From positions 126,207,030 to 126,271,029 of the forward strand of contig CP136067.1 in assembly GCA_032622095.1 (NCBI GenBank): a DNA stretch of 64,000 nucleotides. The letters run 5' to 3'. Below are positions 43,771 to 55,580 of the stretch, piece by piece. The translations under genes were made by a program, and so were the position numbers. How positions within the stretch are numbered: the first letter of the stretch is position 1; each line of letters opens with the position of its first letter. This DNA comes from Siphonodentalium dalli (lineage: Eukaryota; Mollusca; Scaphopoda; Gadilida; Siphonodentaliidae). The notes below the pieces were generated by a model. The model saw only the letters and a list, made by a program, of their open reading frames with translations. It ran no database searches and was not told where the DNA came from.

Positions 43771-44035
43771 TAAAGGAGACAAAATGGCCGCAGAGACTCA
43801 AGACAAGATGGCGTCTATCATGTCGGCCATTTTTTTATATGTTCCATGTCTCTTTGATCGCCGTCATAGTAAAGATGATTTCACATGCGGTCTTGTTTTC
43901 CGCTCGATTATACTAAAACCAGACACCAAATTATAAAATGGCGATTAAGATGGCCGCCGAAATGTGAAAATTTGCTATTTTTCTAATTTTTCACAAATTT
44001 TCGATTGTCTCTGTGGGAAAATATGGACATCTTTT
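43771..44035. repeat. AAAATGGCGGCC-type repeat, fragment
   Basis: Contains AAAATGGCCGCAGAGACTCA, AAGATGGCGTCT, AAAATGGCGATTAAGATGGC, the same monomer type as 44768-45260. Confidence 0.65.
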
Positions 44036-44091
44036 CGTGATGTTATACATTTATCGTATAGATGAGTCATTGGCGAACACCGTGTGCCATA

Positions 44092-44592
44092 AATAAGGAT
44101 TAACTGTCATGTGGACTGTTGTTATGGAGATGTAACCGTGAGGTATGTGGACATAACTTGTGTAAAACCCGAAGGGTTTTACATACAATTTATGACCACT
44201 TACCTCACGGTTACATCTCCATAAAAATAGTCCACATGACAGTTAATCCTTATATTTATATACATTTAGCGAAAAAGCCACTTTTGTAAATGTATTTAAA
44301 TCGAAAAGTGTATCGTGACAAAAACAGCACAAAATACCCAAAAGCACCCTTGGCAAAAGTTAATAGGAACAATTTATCTTCATATTGCAACCCGATGATG
44401 TATTAAGTCAATCCTGCGCGAGTCCAAATGCGCCCAGAACATTACGCGTTCGTCTTTCCAAACCCAATGACGTATCGATGGTGTTATGAGCTTGGTATTA
44501 TGAGCCGTTGCGCATTCACCGAGAAATATCTGCAACTAGCCACGTGGGCGCCGACCAATCAGAATGCTGGATTTAGTGATGACAACACTTAG
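44092..44592 (-). mobile_element. ~490-bp element with terminal hairpin, copy 2
   Basis: Inverted copy of 27231-27717. The hairpin is 44092-44254 (ATAAGGATTAACTGTCATGT and complement; loop near AAAACCCGAAGGGTTTT), and the rest extends to AACACTT at 44592. Confidence 0.85.
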
Positions 44593-44767
44593 TATGTAAA
44601 TATTATACATTCCTTGCTGGGTATTGGTGTCTGATATCACGTCTTCCAAAATGCCGGTATAAATCCGATCAAAGCCGAATCGATGCTAATAACGCGATGT
44701 TTCGAATCAATGAATGGTATTGCTATCACAACAACACCCATGCACATACATGTATATATGCAGGAGT

Positions 44768-45260
44768 TGGCCACCAGAAATAGAAAAATCGCCGAAAATC
44801 GCTGATTTTAACATCAGTGAACGTTATTGTCACGACAACTCCACACGTGCTTACTATTGTGATTTGGTAAATCTGAGGCGAAAAACTGTCCTTATATCAC
44901 ATCCAAATAAAAGTCCCCCAAATCCAAAATGGCGCCCACAATGACGGACAGATTTTGAAAAATCACCGAAATTCCTTTATTGTCACATCATTGGACATTA
45001 TTGTCGAGACAACTCAACACATGCTGACAGTTGAGTTGAAAATACTGAGATGAAGTAATTGCCTTGCATCTCATGCATAAATTGTTTTCCAAATCGAAGA
45101 TGGCAGCCAAAATGGCGACCGAAATATGAAAACAAGCTTACATTCCTTTACTTTCTTACGATGGGCGTTATTGTTACGCGAAATCTACCCACAATTACAT
45201 GTTCATATGGAGCATTGATATGAAATATTCATTTAAATTTCGCAAATTCTCGCAGGCAAA
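44768..45260. repeat. Tandem ~170-bp repeats with AAAATGGCNNCC
   Basis: Three monomers share GAAAAATC-CCGAAA, TTATTGTCACGACAACTC-CAC, TGAAATGAGG-like and CCAAAATGGCGCCCACAATG blocks. Confidence 0.8.
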
Positions 45261-45489
45261 ATGTGTATACCCTCAGAAAAAACCATCATGGATCCGGATA
45301 AATCAATTCACTGGGATTTCGTTCAATGTTCGGAAATAGTCTGGGTTTTTACTATTTTCGTCTGGATATCGAAATACCAGTGAAACCTACTGGGAATATA
45401 CATATCTAAATGTAAATGCCGACTGGAACCGCGATTTAACTTTTTTAAATCCCGCAAATGTATCAGAGAAAAAACGGATTTCCGGTTCA

Positions 45490-45795
45490 CAATCAAATCT
45501 CGTCAATAATCAACCAAACTCCTGCCAATGCTCAAACAAAAAACAACCGCTGATTACTCAACCAGACAACGGCCAATACTCAGCACAAAAAAACATGCCA
45601 AAACTCAACAAAAAACCGCCAATACTTAAAACAAACCTGCAAATACTCAATCAAAAACACGCCGATACTCAACCAAAACTCACTAATACTCAACCAAAAA
45701 ACTCGCCATTACACAACCAAAAAACAAACCTGCCAATATTCAACGAAACACCCACCAATGCTCAACTGAAAACCCGCCAATACTCAACCAAGGGA
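45490..45795. repeat. Minisatellite of ~23-27 bp
   Basis: Irregular units of CCAATACTCAACCAAAAAAC. Open frames across it (TQPKLTNTQPK type) are read-through. Confidence 0.9.
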
Positions 45796-45825
45796 TGTGA
45801 AATATCTAAAATTACAGTTAATGTT

Positions 45826-45968
45826 TCAATTAATATCCAGGACAACCTTGTTTCGTTTATTAATTAGATTATAGTGTGTAGAATTACAAATTTCTACCAA
45901 GAAATGCCACACGATATCTATACCCTGTGTGCGTGCTGTTTCATTTGGTACGTATACAGAGGGGGAGT
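45826..45968 (-). CDS. Candidate terminal exon
   Basis: Very strong minus-strand acceptor (TAGTTTTTTTTGCAG), two bases to complete a codon, then 46 open codons reading SPSVYVPNETARTQGIDIV, WHFLVEICNSTHYN and on to TAA. A weak donor (GTATAG) after ARTQ could end it earlier. The early part looks most protein-like. It could belong to the gene starting at 54609, whose second exon ends in phase 1 as required, but exons in between cannot be excluded. Confidence 0.35.
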
Positions 45969-46535
45969 CTGCAAAAAAAACTAAATTATATACGCGAGGC
46001 TCAAAAATAGTATCCGACCACAAAGTACCCACAACCCCCTACTTGCAAAATAAATATTGGTTTCCTCCTCAAAATTTTGAACCAACCTCCCCTTTATCCA
46101 ATACTTGACACTTTTTAAAGCTTTTGTTTTTTACTAATTTTTTTATTATGAATACTATCCCAAATGTATTCCTTGTCCACCCTTGTTTCCAATCCTGTTC
46201 CACTATCTATTTTACTCGTCACAAAACATTATGTGCCATCTACCACCGTACCATTTAGTCTTCACCAGTATTATTGACTATTGATAACAATAATAATTGG
46301 CGTGAAACAATTATATCCCAACCTGCTTCAATCATAATAGTATACTGTAGGTACTTTATTCTGTGAAACAAACTCAGAATAACCCTGCCTAATCGCCAGA
46401 TCTTAACCCAAAATAAGTGTTATATTGTAGCAGTGTAGGCTATCTGGTTAATAGGTCGCAAACCTACAATGTCTTCACTCCATTATATGATACTAGCATT
46501 TTCTCTGCAATAGTTAGAATAAATAAATACTAGTA
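45969..46535. other. No gene recognised
   Basis: AT-rich with no supported features. Confidence 0.4.
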
Positions 46536-46680
46536 TCCTGTGTTTCTCTCTACCTCTCTATCTAGCTCTCGCTCTCTCACGCACGCACGCACGCACGCAC
46601 GCACGCGCACACTCACACGCACCCTCGCACCCATACACACACACCCTCACACACACCTACACCATAACACACACGCAAGT
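46536..46680. repeat. CT / ACGC / CA microsatellite
   Basis: CTCTCTACCTCTCTATCTAG, then (ACGC)7 at 46578-46606, then interrupted CA/CCCTCA repeats. Confidence 0.95.
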
Positions 46681-47053
46681 TTGATTATGTTATCTGGTGC
46701 TATTGTTGTAAAATATAATGTTAAAACCAGATGAATTACCAACCCAGTCCTTGACTGTCCGGAGGTCCAGAGCCAGTCAGTGTGCTAACAATTATGGTTT
46801 GATGCCTGGAAGGATGAAGTGGCACTGCGTGGGTTTAGCTCCGTGTTTACATTAATTTTTACGTTGCTCCGTTTGTGCAGTACGCCTGTCACTCGCACGG
46901 GGATAAATCCATATTATGCCGATGAGGTTCCATGACAATGACAACTCAGTCGGGCCATGCCTTTGTTATTAAATAAGGAAAAACTAATTATATGCCACTT
47001 AAACATATAAAATAACAAGTTAGGAAACATATCTGGTGTACATAATATATATT
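46681..47053. other. No firm gene
   Basis: A plus-strand acceptor-like TTGCTCCGTTTGTGCAG at 46879 is followed by TPVTRTGINPYYADEVP and a stop; no donor or partner. Confidence 0.35.
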
Positions 47054-48715
47054 GAACATGATGATGATATGATGGTGAAGATGATAATGAGGATGATGAT
47101 GACGGCGATGGTGACGATGATAACGATCACATGATATAAGTATGTTAACTAGGACGACGACGATGCTTTGTGATTATGATGATGAAGCTAATGACGATGA
47201 CGTCGATGGTGATGATGATGACGATGATGGCGATGATACAATGATACTGATGATTGTCACGATGATGATGATGATGATTATGCAATGCTACGGATTATTA
47301 TGACGATGCTGCTATTGCAATGATAATGACGACGACAACATGGTGATGACGATGTGGTGATATGGTGATTGTGTGATGCCATGGTGATGATATGGGTATA
47401 TGGTGATCATTTGGTGATCATATGGTGATATGGTGATGATATGGTAATATGGTGATATGGCGATGATATGTTGATATGGTGATGACATGGTGGTATGGTG
47501 ATGGTATGGTGACGATACGTGATATGATGATGATATGATGATGGTTGTGACATGATAATGATGACGACGATGATGGTAGTGATATGATGATGATGTTTGT
47601 GGTGGTGATATGATGATTATGGTGATGGTAGTGGTGATGTGATGATGATGATGATGACGATGCGGGTAGTGACATGATGATGATGATGACGATGGTGATA
47701 TGATGATGATGATGGTGCCGATATGATGATGATGACGACGACGACGAAGATGATGATAATAACGATAGTGACGACAACGATGACGATGACAACGACGATG
47801 CAGATGGTGACCACAACGATGACGATGATGACGAAAGTGATGGTGACGACGACGATGCTGATGATGATGGTAACGACGACAACAACGATGATAATGATGG
47901 TGGTGACGATGACGATGGTGACGTGGACGACGACGATGATGACGATGCTGGTTACGACAAAACAACGACGATGATGATGATGATGGTGGTGGTGGTGACG
48001 GCAACGGTGATGACGATGGTGAAGACGGCGACTACGAAGATGATATTGATGGTGACGACGGCGACGACATTGATGATTATGGTGACGACTGCGATGACGA
48101 TGATGATGGTGGTGACGACAGCGAAGACGACTATGATGAACATGACGATGATGACGATGGCGACGACGATGATGATGATGATGGCGACGACGACGATTAT
48201 GATGATGGCGACGACGATGATGGTGATGATGGTGACGACGGCGACGACGATGGTGATGGTGATGGTGATGATGATGATGATGATATTATGATGATGATGA
48301 TAATGATGATGATAGTGATGATTATGATGATGATATTATGATCATGATGATATTGATGGTGATACTATGTTGATGAAGATGATAACGATGATGATGACGA
48401 TGATGATGACGATATTACGATCATGATGATGATGATATTATGATGATGATGATGATATTATGATGTTGATGATGGTGATGACTATGATGATGATATTATG
48501 ATGATGATGATGATGATGATGATAGTATGATGATGATGATATTATGACAATGATAGTGATGATGATGACGATGATGACGATGATGACGATGATATTATGA
48601 TGATTATGATGATGATATTATGATGTTGATAGTGATGATGATGATGATGATCATGATGACGATGATGTTATTATGATTGATCATGATGATGATGGTGACG
48701 ATGATGACGTTTTGG
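47054..48715. repeat. (GAT/GAC)n compound trinucleotide array, 1.66 kb
   Basis: Almost uninterrupted GAY/GGY triplets with frequent ATGATATGGTGATATGG-type variants. The central part (47720-48260) is rich in GAC and the right part is pure GAT. Frames of 60-230 codons on both strands are poly-Asp, -Met, -His or -Ser read-through. Confidence 0.97.
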
Positions 48716-49202
48716 GGGTCACTGAATATTTAGTACATAAATTCAGGGAGTTAAATGCGTTATAATTAATATATTCATATATATAAGTGTATAGACATGT
48801 ATATATAAGGTCAGTTGAGGACAAACATGAGTACATTTCAGTGTACTCACCCGCCAAATGGTTAGAGATAGGGAAATGGATCAGGATGTCTGCACACGGT
48901 CAGTTGCAGCTATCAAGTTGGGTGGTATGGGCTAATTCCACTATCGGATGAGAGTATTCACCTGTATTCCCTGACATAGAGGAGTTGGGATTTGCTGTGG
49001 GTGTTATGTTGTGATTTTAGTGGGCATAACTTGGTGGAGAATATTATGTCCACATGAAATTTTATAGTTTTAATTTTGACACAAATGCATATTTTTGAGG
49101 ATGAAAATTACCAGCTGTGATCTTTTTCTAGCATGTATGATGGGTAAGAGCACTCACACTGCAAAATATTTTGGTTTCTAGTGGTCCCATATTGTATCAA
49201 TT
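48716..49202. other. No gene recognised
   Basis: AT-rich with TATATA around 48780-48810. Confidence 0.4.
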
Positions 49203-49339
49203 TTTTTCATTTTGGTTCAGGATCGGACCAAGCACATATGTTGGTACCGTTTGGTTTCAATATGGCTATTTAATAGCCATATTGAAACCAAACGGTACCA
49301 AATTATGTGCTTGGTCCAATACTGAACCAAAATGAAAAA
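49203..49339. mobile_element. 137-bp near-perfect palindrome
   Basis: Two 68-base arms with about four mismatches and a one-base loop (49271); arms contain TTTGGTTCAG, GGACCAAGCACATA and GGTACCGTTTGGTTTCAATA. Probably a fold-back MITE. No target duplication obvious. Confidence 0.9.
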
Positions 49340-49615
49340 TTTAGTCAAAATGACAATGAAAACAAAAATAAGTATAAGTAGATATATATAGCTAGTTAAC
49401 ATAAGCTACGTTTCATAACTCATACCTTATCGCATTTAAGTGTTCCAGAAACTATATAACGTTATTCAAGCAGCATAATTATTTTACCCCTGCACTTTAA
49501 AAATGGTACGAGGTTTATAGTACGAAAATCAAAATATTCTTCCGGTGAATGAACCAACCATGTGCGATGTGTTTTCGTGTTTACAAACTTCTCTTGTTTA
49601 GATTGTTTTAGCAAA

Positions 49616-49740
49616 TAATTGGACATAACTTGCTTCTTAATAACCTGGAATATTGTTAGCATTGTCTGGATTATGTTGGTATATGAAAGGGACAAGATGT
49701 TATAACCTCCGAAAACAGGCGAAGTCAATGAATGCATACA
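49616..49740 (-). repeat. Dispersed element, FGxYNILS-type, copy 1
   Basis: Minus-strand sequence matches 60528-60645 (plus): TTTTCGGAG-TTATAACAT-TTGTCC and AGGTT-ATTA-GAGCAAG...GTCCAATT. Both copies keep an open frame with F-G-x-Y-N-I-L-S. Relic of a coding repeat or a conserved non-coding element. Confidence 0.5.
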
Positions 49741-50035
49741 ATTTCAGTGCCAATGGAAATGGGACTGATTACACAAGTTTGACAATGACATGCACGACAA
49801 TGCTGTGGATTTCAAAAGACAGATACTTAAGTTTCAAAAAATTATAAACCGTCCAATTACCTAACAAGTCTGACAAGAGTCAACCACTGGTGACTAGGAT
49901 TACGAGACATACAATTATGTAGAAATTAGTCGGAATTATGACGTCACAGATCAGGCATGACTCATGAGTCCGTCACAAGTTTGTTGAATGTTCAAGGCTG
50001 CAATGTACGAGTACCTGGCTGTACAAAGGAAGATG

Positions 50036-50510
50036 GATCATATTCTTCAATATTTATTGAAGCGTGATTTGAGAACCATGTCGCCATGACATATTGCCCA
50101 GTTATGGAGTCAGCTATTCTTTTGATTGAAACGCCGGTGACGCGCGCTGTGATATTGTTGCGAAATATTTATGAAATGAAGGATAATCTCGGAGCTACGA
50201 TCCAAATCTGGGACACACATTATCAATGAATCCATCGCAAGCTTTTAGTAACACACTACAGCTATTCTTCAATTTTCATCGAAAGGTGATTTGAGAACCA
50301 TGTCGCCATGACATATTGCCGAGTTACGGAGTTTGTTATTCTTTTAATTGAAACGCCAGTGACGCTGTGATATTGTTGTGATATTGTATTTATGAAATGA
50401 CGGATAATCTCGGAGATACGGATCCAATTCTTGGACACACATAATCAATGAATCCATCACAAGCTTTTACATGTACATGTTGTAACGTACTACAGCTATG
50501 CTCTGATTAA
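50036..50510. repeat. 222-bp tandem duplication
   Basis: Two copies with GTGATTTGAGAACCATGTCG at 50064 and 50286, GGATAATCTCGGAG, and AATCAATGAATCCATC-CAAGC. The left edge overlaps a short stretch (49968-50072) open in all three plus frames. Confidence 0.92.
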
Positions 50511-50833
50511 TCGTCCTCTTTAAAAAGGTTGTAGGGCGTTAATGACACCGGTTATACCATACAGCCGTTCAAATATATTATTAATAGTACTGTAGAAAGA
50601 TTTTTCAACAGTACTATTAATATTTTGCTACTCCTGTACTCCGCATTAATTTTTCACATGGCCACCTTACATGTACACCCAGTCCACCTTTTCGTGAGCG
50701 CCATGCATTGTGTTAACTTAACTACCTTGCTGGACAAAACAAATGTCCGCTTAAAATCAGTGCGGTTAGCGTTGCCACCGTGGCCGAAATGCAACAACAC
50801 TGCTGCAGATCCACCGGCTAACTACATATACAT

Positions 50834-51045
50834 TTGGGCCGCAGTGTACTTGCCATTCGTCCATGGTGTAGTTGCCGCGGTGTACGTTCATTACACTGAA
50901 AAAAGATGATACAAACCAGAAATCTAACCATGGTGTACATGCCATTCGTCCACGTTGTAGTTGCCTTTCGGCCATGGTGTACTTGCCGTTCGGCCACAGT
51001 GTACTTGCCTTCAACCGCAGTGTACTTACCGTTAGACGGCGGTGG
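50834..51045. repeat. ~22-bp minisatellite
   Basis: Eight or so units of GCCGTTCGGCCACAGTGTAC+TT and variants (GCCATTCGTCCATGGTGTAG). Frames across it are not genes. Confidence 0.88.
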
Positions 51046-51305
51046 TCAACCGCAGTTACAAACGCTAACACTGCGGCCGAACGGCAAATACACCGCGGTG
51101 TCAATAGAAACTTGTTTTGTCGAGCGGGGTATACACAAAACAATATTTCAATTAATAATTTGTTTATGGTCTGTGGTGGTTATAATGCTGACTTTAAAAA
51201 GGTACGAAGGTCGGCCAGTGTAGGATTGATCATGGTTAACAGCATCATCAACAATGCGATAATATCTGTGTCAACGTCGTTAGGGAGGATCCAATTAGAG
51301 CTTAG

Positions 51306-51345
<40 letters not shown>

Positions 51346-51751
51346 GTACATGAACATGTAGACCATTCCAATGTCCAGATGCATCATGTTGTTATTAAAA
51401 CATGTGTAGTTGAACTGGCTATCATTCAGAACGATTCGGACATTATCGCTTTGCTGTGAAATAACCTCTTCCATAATTGGAAACCATATTCGCGAAATTC
51501 TACATTATATGGCTCTGGTGATCAGGCAGTGACATTGACTCGATGACGCATAGCTGCGAATGGAGAATATTTTTTTGGACCATGGCTGTACCAAAATGGA
51601 TCATATATTAAATACATTAAACTCTCCTTGTGTGAGGTTTGTTTGTTCATCTACCGATACAGCACATCGGGTGTGTACGATAAGCAAAACGCTCAACAAT
51701 GTGGCAATTTGTTTGGGAGAGTGACTCCGGTGACCCATTCAACACCAAAAT
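51046..51751. other. No gene; TA microsatellite
   Basis: Contains (TA)17 at 51308-51342. The 195-codon plus frame spanning 50872-51459 runs through minisatellite and microsatellite and is rejected. Confidence 0.6.
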
Positions 51752-51905
51752 CTTGTGGCGAGGACTAGTGAGCGCTACAACAGTATTTTGCAAACAACAT
51801 GGTGCCAGTTTTAATTAAGCACAGTTCATTAGTGTGGTCTCCCCATTGTTGAGTATTTTGCTTATCGCATGCTATTTACATACTTTACAACAGGTTCTCG
51901 AACTG
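51752..51905 (+). repeat. Dispersed ~155-bp repeat, copy 2
   Basis: Direct copy of 16846-17005. Confidence 0.75.
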
Positions 51906-51999
51906 AATTTGGCTTTGTTCACATAATACAGTGTAGGAACCACAACAATTACCGGTACATACTATTTACGCGATATTTATTATGGTATAAAGAAAGGTC

Positions 52000-53420
52000 T
52001 GAGCGAACCACAGATTAACTATAATAGCCTGATCGGGCTACAATAGACCGATCGCTCTTCCTGACACAGTGCTCACTGTTATAAGAGAGGGAACTCTAAA
52101 TGTATTGACAATTTGAATCTGTTTGTTTTAATATATGTATACATGTACATGTATGTTTATTTTGAATATTCTCAGTATACAGTAAATAATTATTTGGTGT
52201 CTTGCAAAATAATTCAGTATTAATTTTGTTTACGTATTGGTTGAGAGATAACAATAAAACAGTTTAGAGTGACTCCCCTTATCCCGGATGCATGCTGGCT
52301 GTGAAAGACCGATCGGTTTATTTTAGTGTATTTTACCGGTAGTCTATTATAGATCGGTAAGTGGTTCACCCAGACCTGTTTAAGATATCTGATTGATAAT
52401 GGTTATATGGTTCAATCCCATTAGTGCCCACATATAACAATATAATTCAATCATTGCGATTAATCGCAAACGTTTGTGATAAATCGCCAAGTATGGTAGT
52501 TGGCGATTTATCAGAAATATGTTTTCGATTTATCGCAAAGTTGTTTTAACTTTGAATGTTCTTAGTGAATAATATTATATTATGATGTTGTCTTGATAAA
52601 ACAAAATCGGAACTAATTTTGTTTTGTTTTTGAAGTATAGGTTGATCGATAATAATATAACCGTTTAGAGTTACTCCCCTTAACCCAGATACATGATACA
52701 AGGTACATGCTGGCTGTGAAAGAATGATTGATCTATGTTAACCTCATCGGCTATTGTGATAAATCTCAAATATCTTTGCGATAAACGTATAATCACCAAG
52801 TAGTTAATTGAGAGTTATTGTAAAGATGGTTGAGATTTATCGCAAAGGTTTGGCAATTTATCGCAAAGTTGTTTTAATTTTGAATATTCTCAGTAAAAAA
52901 TCTCCAAAAGAGATCAGAATTAATTTTTGTTTCAAGTATTGGTTTGCTTCTTTTGTATGTTGGCTGTGAAAGACCGATCAGTCTATTTTAGCCCGACCAT
53001 GCTATCATAGATCGATTTGAGGTTCATCCAGACCTGTTTAAGATGTCTGATTTATTATTTTGATACCGTTCAAGACCATTTGTGCCAACATGAACACATA
53101 ACAATATATCTGCAATAAATCACAAACCTTCGTGATAAATCTCAAACATGTTTACGGTAAATTGTAAAGTATAATCACCAAGTAGTTTGAGAGTTATCTT
53201 AAAGATGCTTGAAATTTATTGCAAAGGTTTGCGAGTTATCGCAAAGGTCTGCGAGGTATTGCAAAGGTGTTTGTGAATTTTCACAAAGTCGTTTTGTGAT
53301 TTATCACAAAGATTTGCTCCCCTCATCACACATGCATTCTGGCTGTAAATGACCAAACGGTCGGTCTATCTTAGCCTGACCATGCTATTATAGAGCGATT
53401 GGAGTTCACCCAGACCTGTA
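52000..53420. repeat. Diverged tandem repeat with GATAAATCGCAAA motifs
   Basis: Three to four units carry CATGCTGGCTGTGAAAGACC, GATCGGTCTATTTTAGCC-GA, GGTTCACCCAGACCTGTTTAAG and clusters of GCGATAAATCGCAAA. This is the reverse-orientation relative of 34580-35175, with expanded short palindromic motifs. Confidence 0.85.
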
Positions 53421-53664
53421 TGATTTATGTTTATACAGTTAAGGCAAATTGATTTTATTAATTGCAAACATTTGTTATAAATCGAAAACCTTTGCACTAA
53501 ATCGCATACATGTACTAGTATATTTATTGTATAGTTTTTTTTCATATTACACACACATTAAGAATTACGGCCCATTATTTTAGACATTCAGACACATTTG
53601 ACTCCATGTGCAGGGAACAGGCCATTTCGGTTTGCTTCCCGTGTATGTTTTGGTTTGGTTATGA

Positions 53665-54045
53665 TATGGGACCAAATGGTTTCTAATTTGGTTCAACTAT
53701 TGTACCAAAAATAGGACCACTTTAAATTGGTTCTAAATTTGGTCCCTATTTTGGTACTCCCACAGCGACAAGGGTCCGGACCAATTTTGGTACCATATGG
53801 GACCCATTTTGGTTTCTAATTTGGTTCACTATTGTACCAAAAATAGGACCACTTTAAATTGGTTCTATATTTGGTCCCTATTTTGGTACTCCCACAGCGA
53901 CAAGGGCCCGGACCAATTTTGGTACCATATGGGACCAATTTTGGTTTCTAATTTGGTTCTCTATTGTACCAAAAATAGGACCACTTTAAATTGGTTCTAA
54001 ATTTGGTCCCTATTTTGGTACTCCCACAGCGACAAGGTTCAGGAC
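53665..54045. repeat. Three 133-bp tandem repeats
   Basis: GGTTTCTAATTTGGTTC marks at 53678, 53811 and 53943; units share CCCACAGCGACAAGG and GGACCAATTTTGGTACCATA. Nearly identical copies, hence recent. The predicted frame in it is read-through. Confidence 0.93.
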
Positions 54046-54196
54046 CAATATTGGTTTTTATATAAAATTGGAGTGCAGTGCAGTGCACTCACGCCTATTA
54101 TAATAGGCATGTTACTATGAACAACATGCGCAGCCTTGAAGGCCATCGCTCAATTCAGCTGTCTTGAGACAGTCTGTATCTACCATGCACACATAC

Positions 54197-54248
54197 CTAT
54201 ATGTGTTGATCCCTCAGTTACTTTGAGGAATCTTAATTCCGCTCTCTC
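54197..54248 (-). CDS. Exon 2 of the 54609 gene
   Basis: Acceptor GGTCTCATCAG, 52 nt, donor GTATGT. Phase 0 in (matching exon 1), one base left. Reads ERAELRFLKVTEGSTHI. The V-T-E-G-S-T spacing after a beta-like strand recalls the start of an Ig-like domain, but the expected cysteine would lie in the next exon, which I did not find. Intron 1 is 235 bp. Confidence 0.58.
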
Positions 54249-54483
54249 CTGATGAGACCTTGCGGGTTCACCAATTTCTAAATTGGTTGACAAAATAGGT
54301 CGAAACACTAAAAGGCAGTGTAGAGTGCTACATAGAATGTCCCGTCCATAGATCGGATGGGATGTTGGTATTTATCCAATTTTATATAAAAGCAGTGCAG
54401 GTTCGACTGAAATCCCGTTTTTAGAAGATGATTTTCTTTGCAAAATTTCTGGAAAATTGAGGTCCCGTGATCCTTAATCTTAC

Positions 54484-54609
54484 CTGCGTTGTATTCCCTG
54501 AAATGACACACACTTCAGGCAATTTTGCTGAAACTCCAATCTTATCGTTTGGAAACAAAACTACTAAACACAACACGGCCCACAAAGAGGACCAGCTGAA
54601 GGTATCCAT
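54484..54609 (-). CDS. First exon of a secreted or membrane protein
   Basis: 42 codons from ATG to a CAG|GTAAGA donor: MDTFSWSSLWAVLCLVVLF, then PNDKIGVSA, then KLPEVCVISGNTTQ. The hydrophobic core of ~12 residues with A-x-A-like cleavage gives a signal peptide of ~28 residues. One NTT glycosylation site and one cysteine. It joins in phase to 54248. A TATA-like GGATATAATT lies ~65 bases upstream on the minus strand. Later exons lie to the left, unknown. Confidence 0.62.
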
Positions 54610-55580
54610 CACCGAATCCGTTACTCGATGCCGATGATGTGCACACTCATATGTCTACCATCACAATTATATCCGCACAGGGAGTATCGCCGAAATAACT
54701 GTTTCACTCTGGCACGACCATGTGCTTCCGAAGACAATGCTTCTTTATGGCTGCGCGCATACGTTACGTTGTAAGTGGTTACCACTTGGACAATGTGTGT
54801 ATGTCAGTGATATTGTAAAACATCACTGGTGTATGTTCAGAAAGACGTAAAGTGGCAGTTTGTTTAACCTTGACAATTACCACTTAAATCTGAACTCTCC
54901 AAAGTTAGTGCATTGTCTTGGACCAGGAACAGTCATTTTGGAGTTAATTCGCTTGATTCATATGGTCTAATTTCAATCCGTCTAACATGTTCCATTTCCG
55001 TAGCGTAAACAGATATATGTGTTTAATAGTGCGAATGAATGAATCGAGCATATTTTGTGTTATATCCGCCAAAAGTTAGACGGATATAAAAGTACTGCTG
55101 TTTTTCATCAAATTTAACCACACACCAAGCAACCACTTATTTGTAACCACTCAAGAAAAAATACATGTGTGGGAGGAGGCGTACGAGATCGGATTATGGG
55201 ATATTATAAAATTGCCATCCATATACGCTAGCGTAATCAACGAACCACATTTAAATCGCACGCATAAGGGGTATACGTGTGGCTTTATTTTAAATCTTAT
55301 AAAAATAAGTTCATAGATTCGTATTCTCATCAAATAACATTCACTTATATTTGGCCTTATTTCGTGGGTGAGTATGATTAATTACACTCCGGACACAATG
55401 GTTCGTCGAAAGAGTGGGTACCATTTCTAGCAATTCATGTATAAATTAGACAAATCATACATTCGGGTATGTGAGAATCATAGATTGACAATGCAAATAG
55501 TTTACGGCCTCACAGACGTAGAACCTAGAGAAACATTAGAAAGCCGTACCTTTTGTACAAATGAGTATAGATTATATATA
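54610..55580. other. Upstream region, one doubtful frame
   Basis: A minus-strand ATG frame at 55151-55333 (MMRIRIYELIFIRFKIKPHV ... HTCIFS) is protein-like in its second half but has no other support. Confidence 0.35.

Noticed and set aside
27231-44592. One giant mirror-symmetric duplication
   Set aside because: The order of shared elements (hairpin element, Helitron, MITE P versus Helitron, MITE P, hairpin element) is not mirror-symmetric and the sequences between them do not match, so separate insertions are the simpler reading.
47312-48291. Open frames up to 230 codons on both strands
   Set aside because: Read-through of the GAT/GAC array; products are poly-His, -Ser, -Met or -Asp without any other coding sign.
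49968-50072. Short stretch open in three plus frames and one minus frame
   Set aside because: All four readings look protein-like, so none can be preferred; it is also the edge of a 222-bp tandem repeat.
50872-51459. 195-codon plus-strand frame
   Set aside because: Runs through a 22-bp minisatellite and a TA microsatellite; starts without support.
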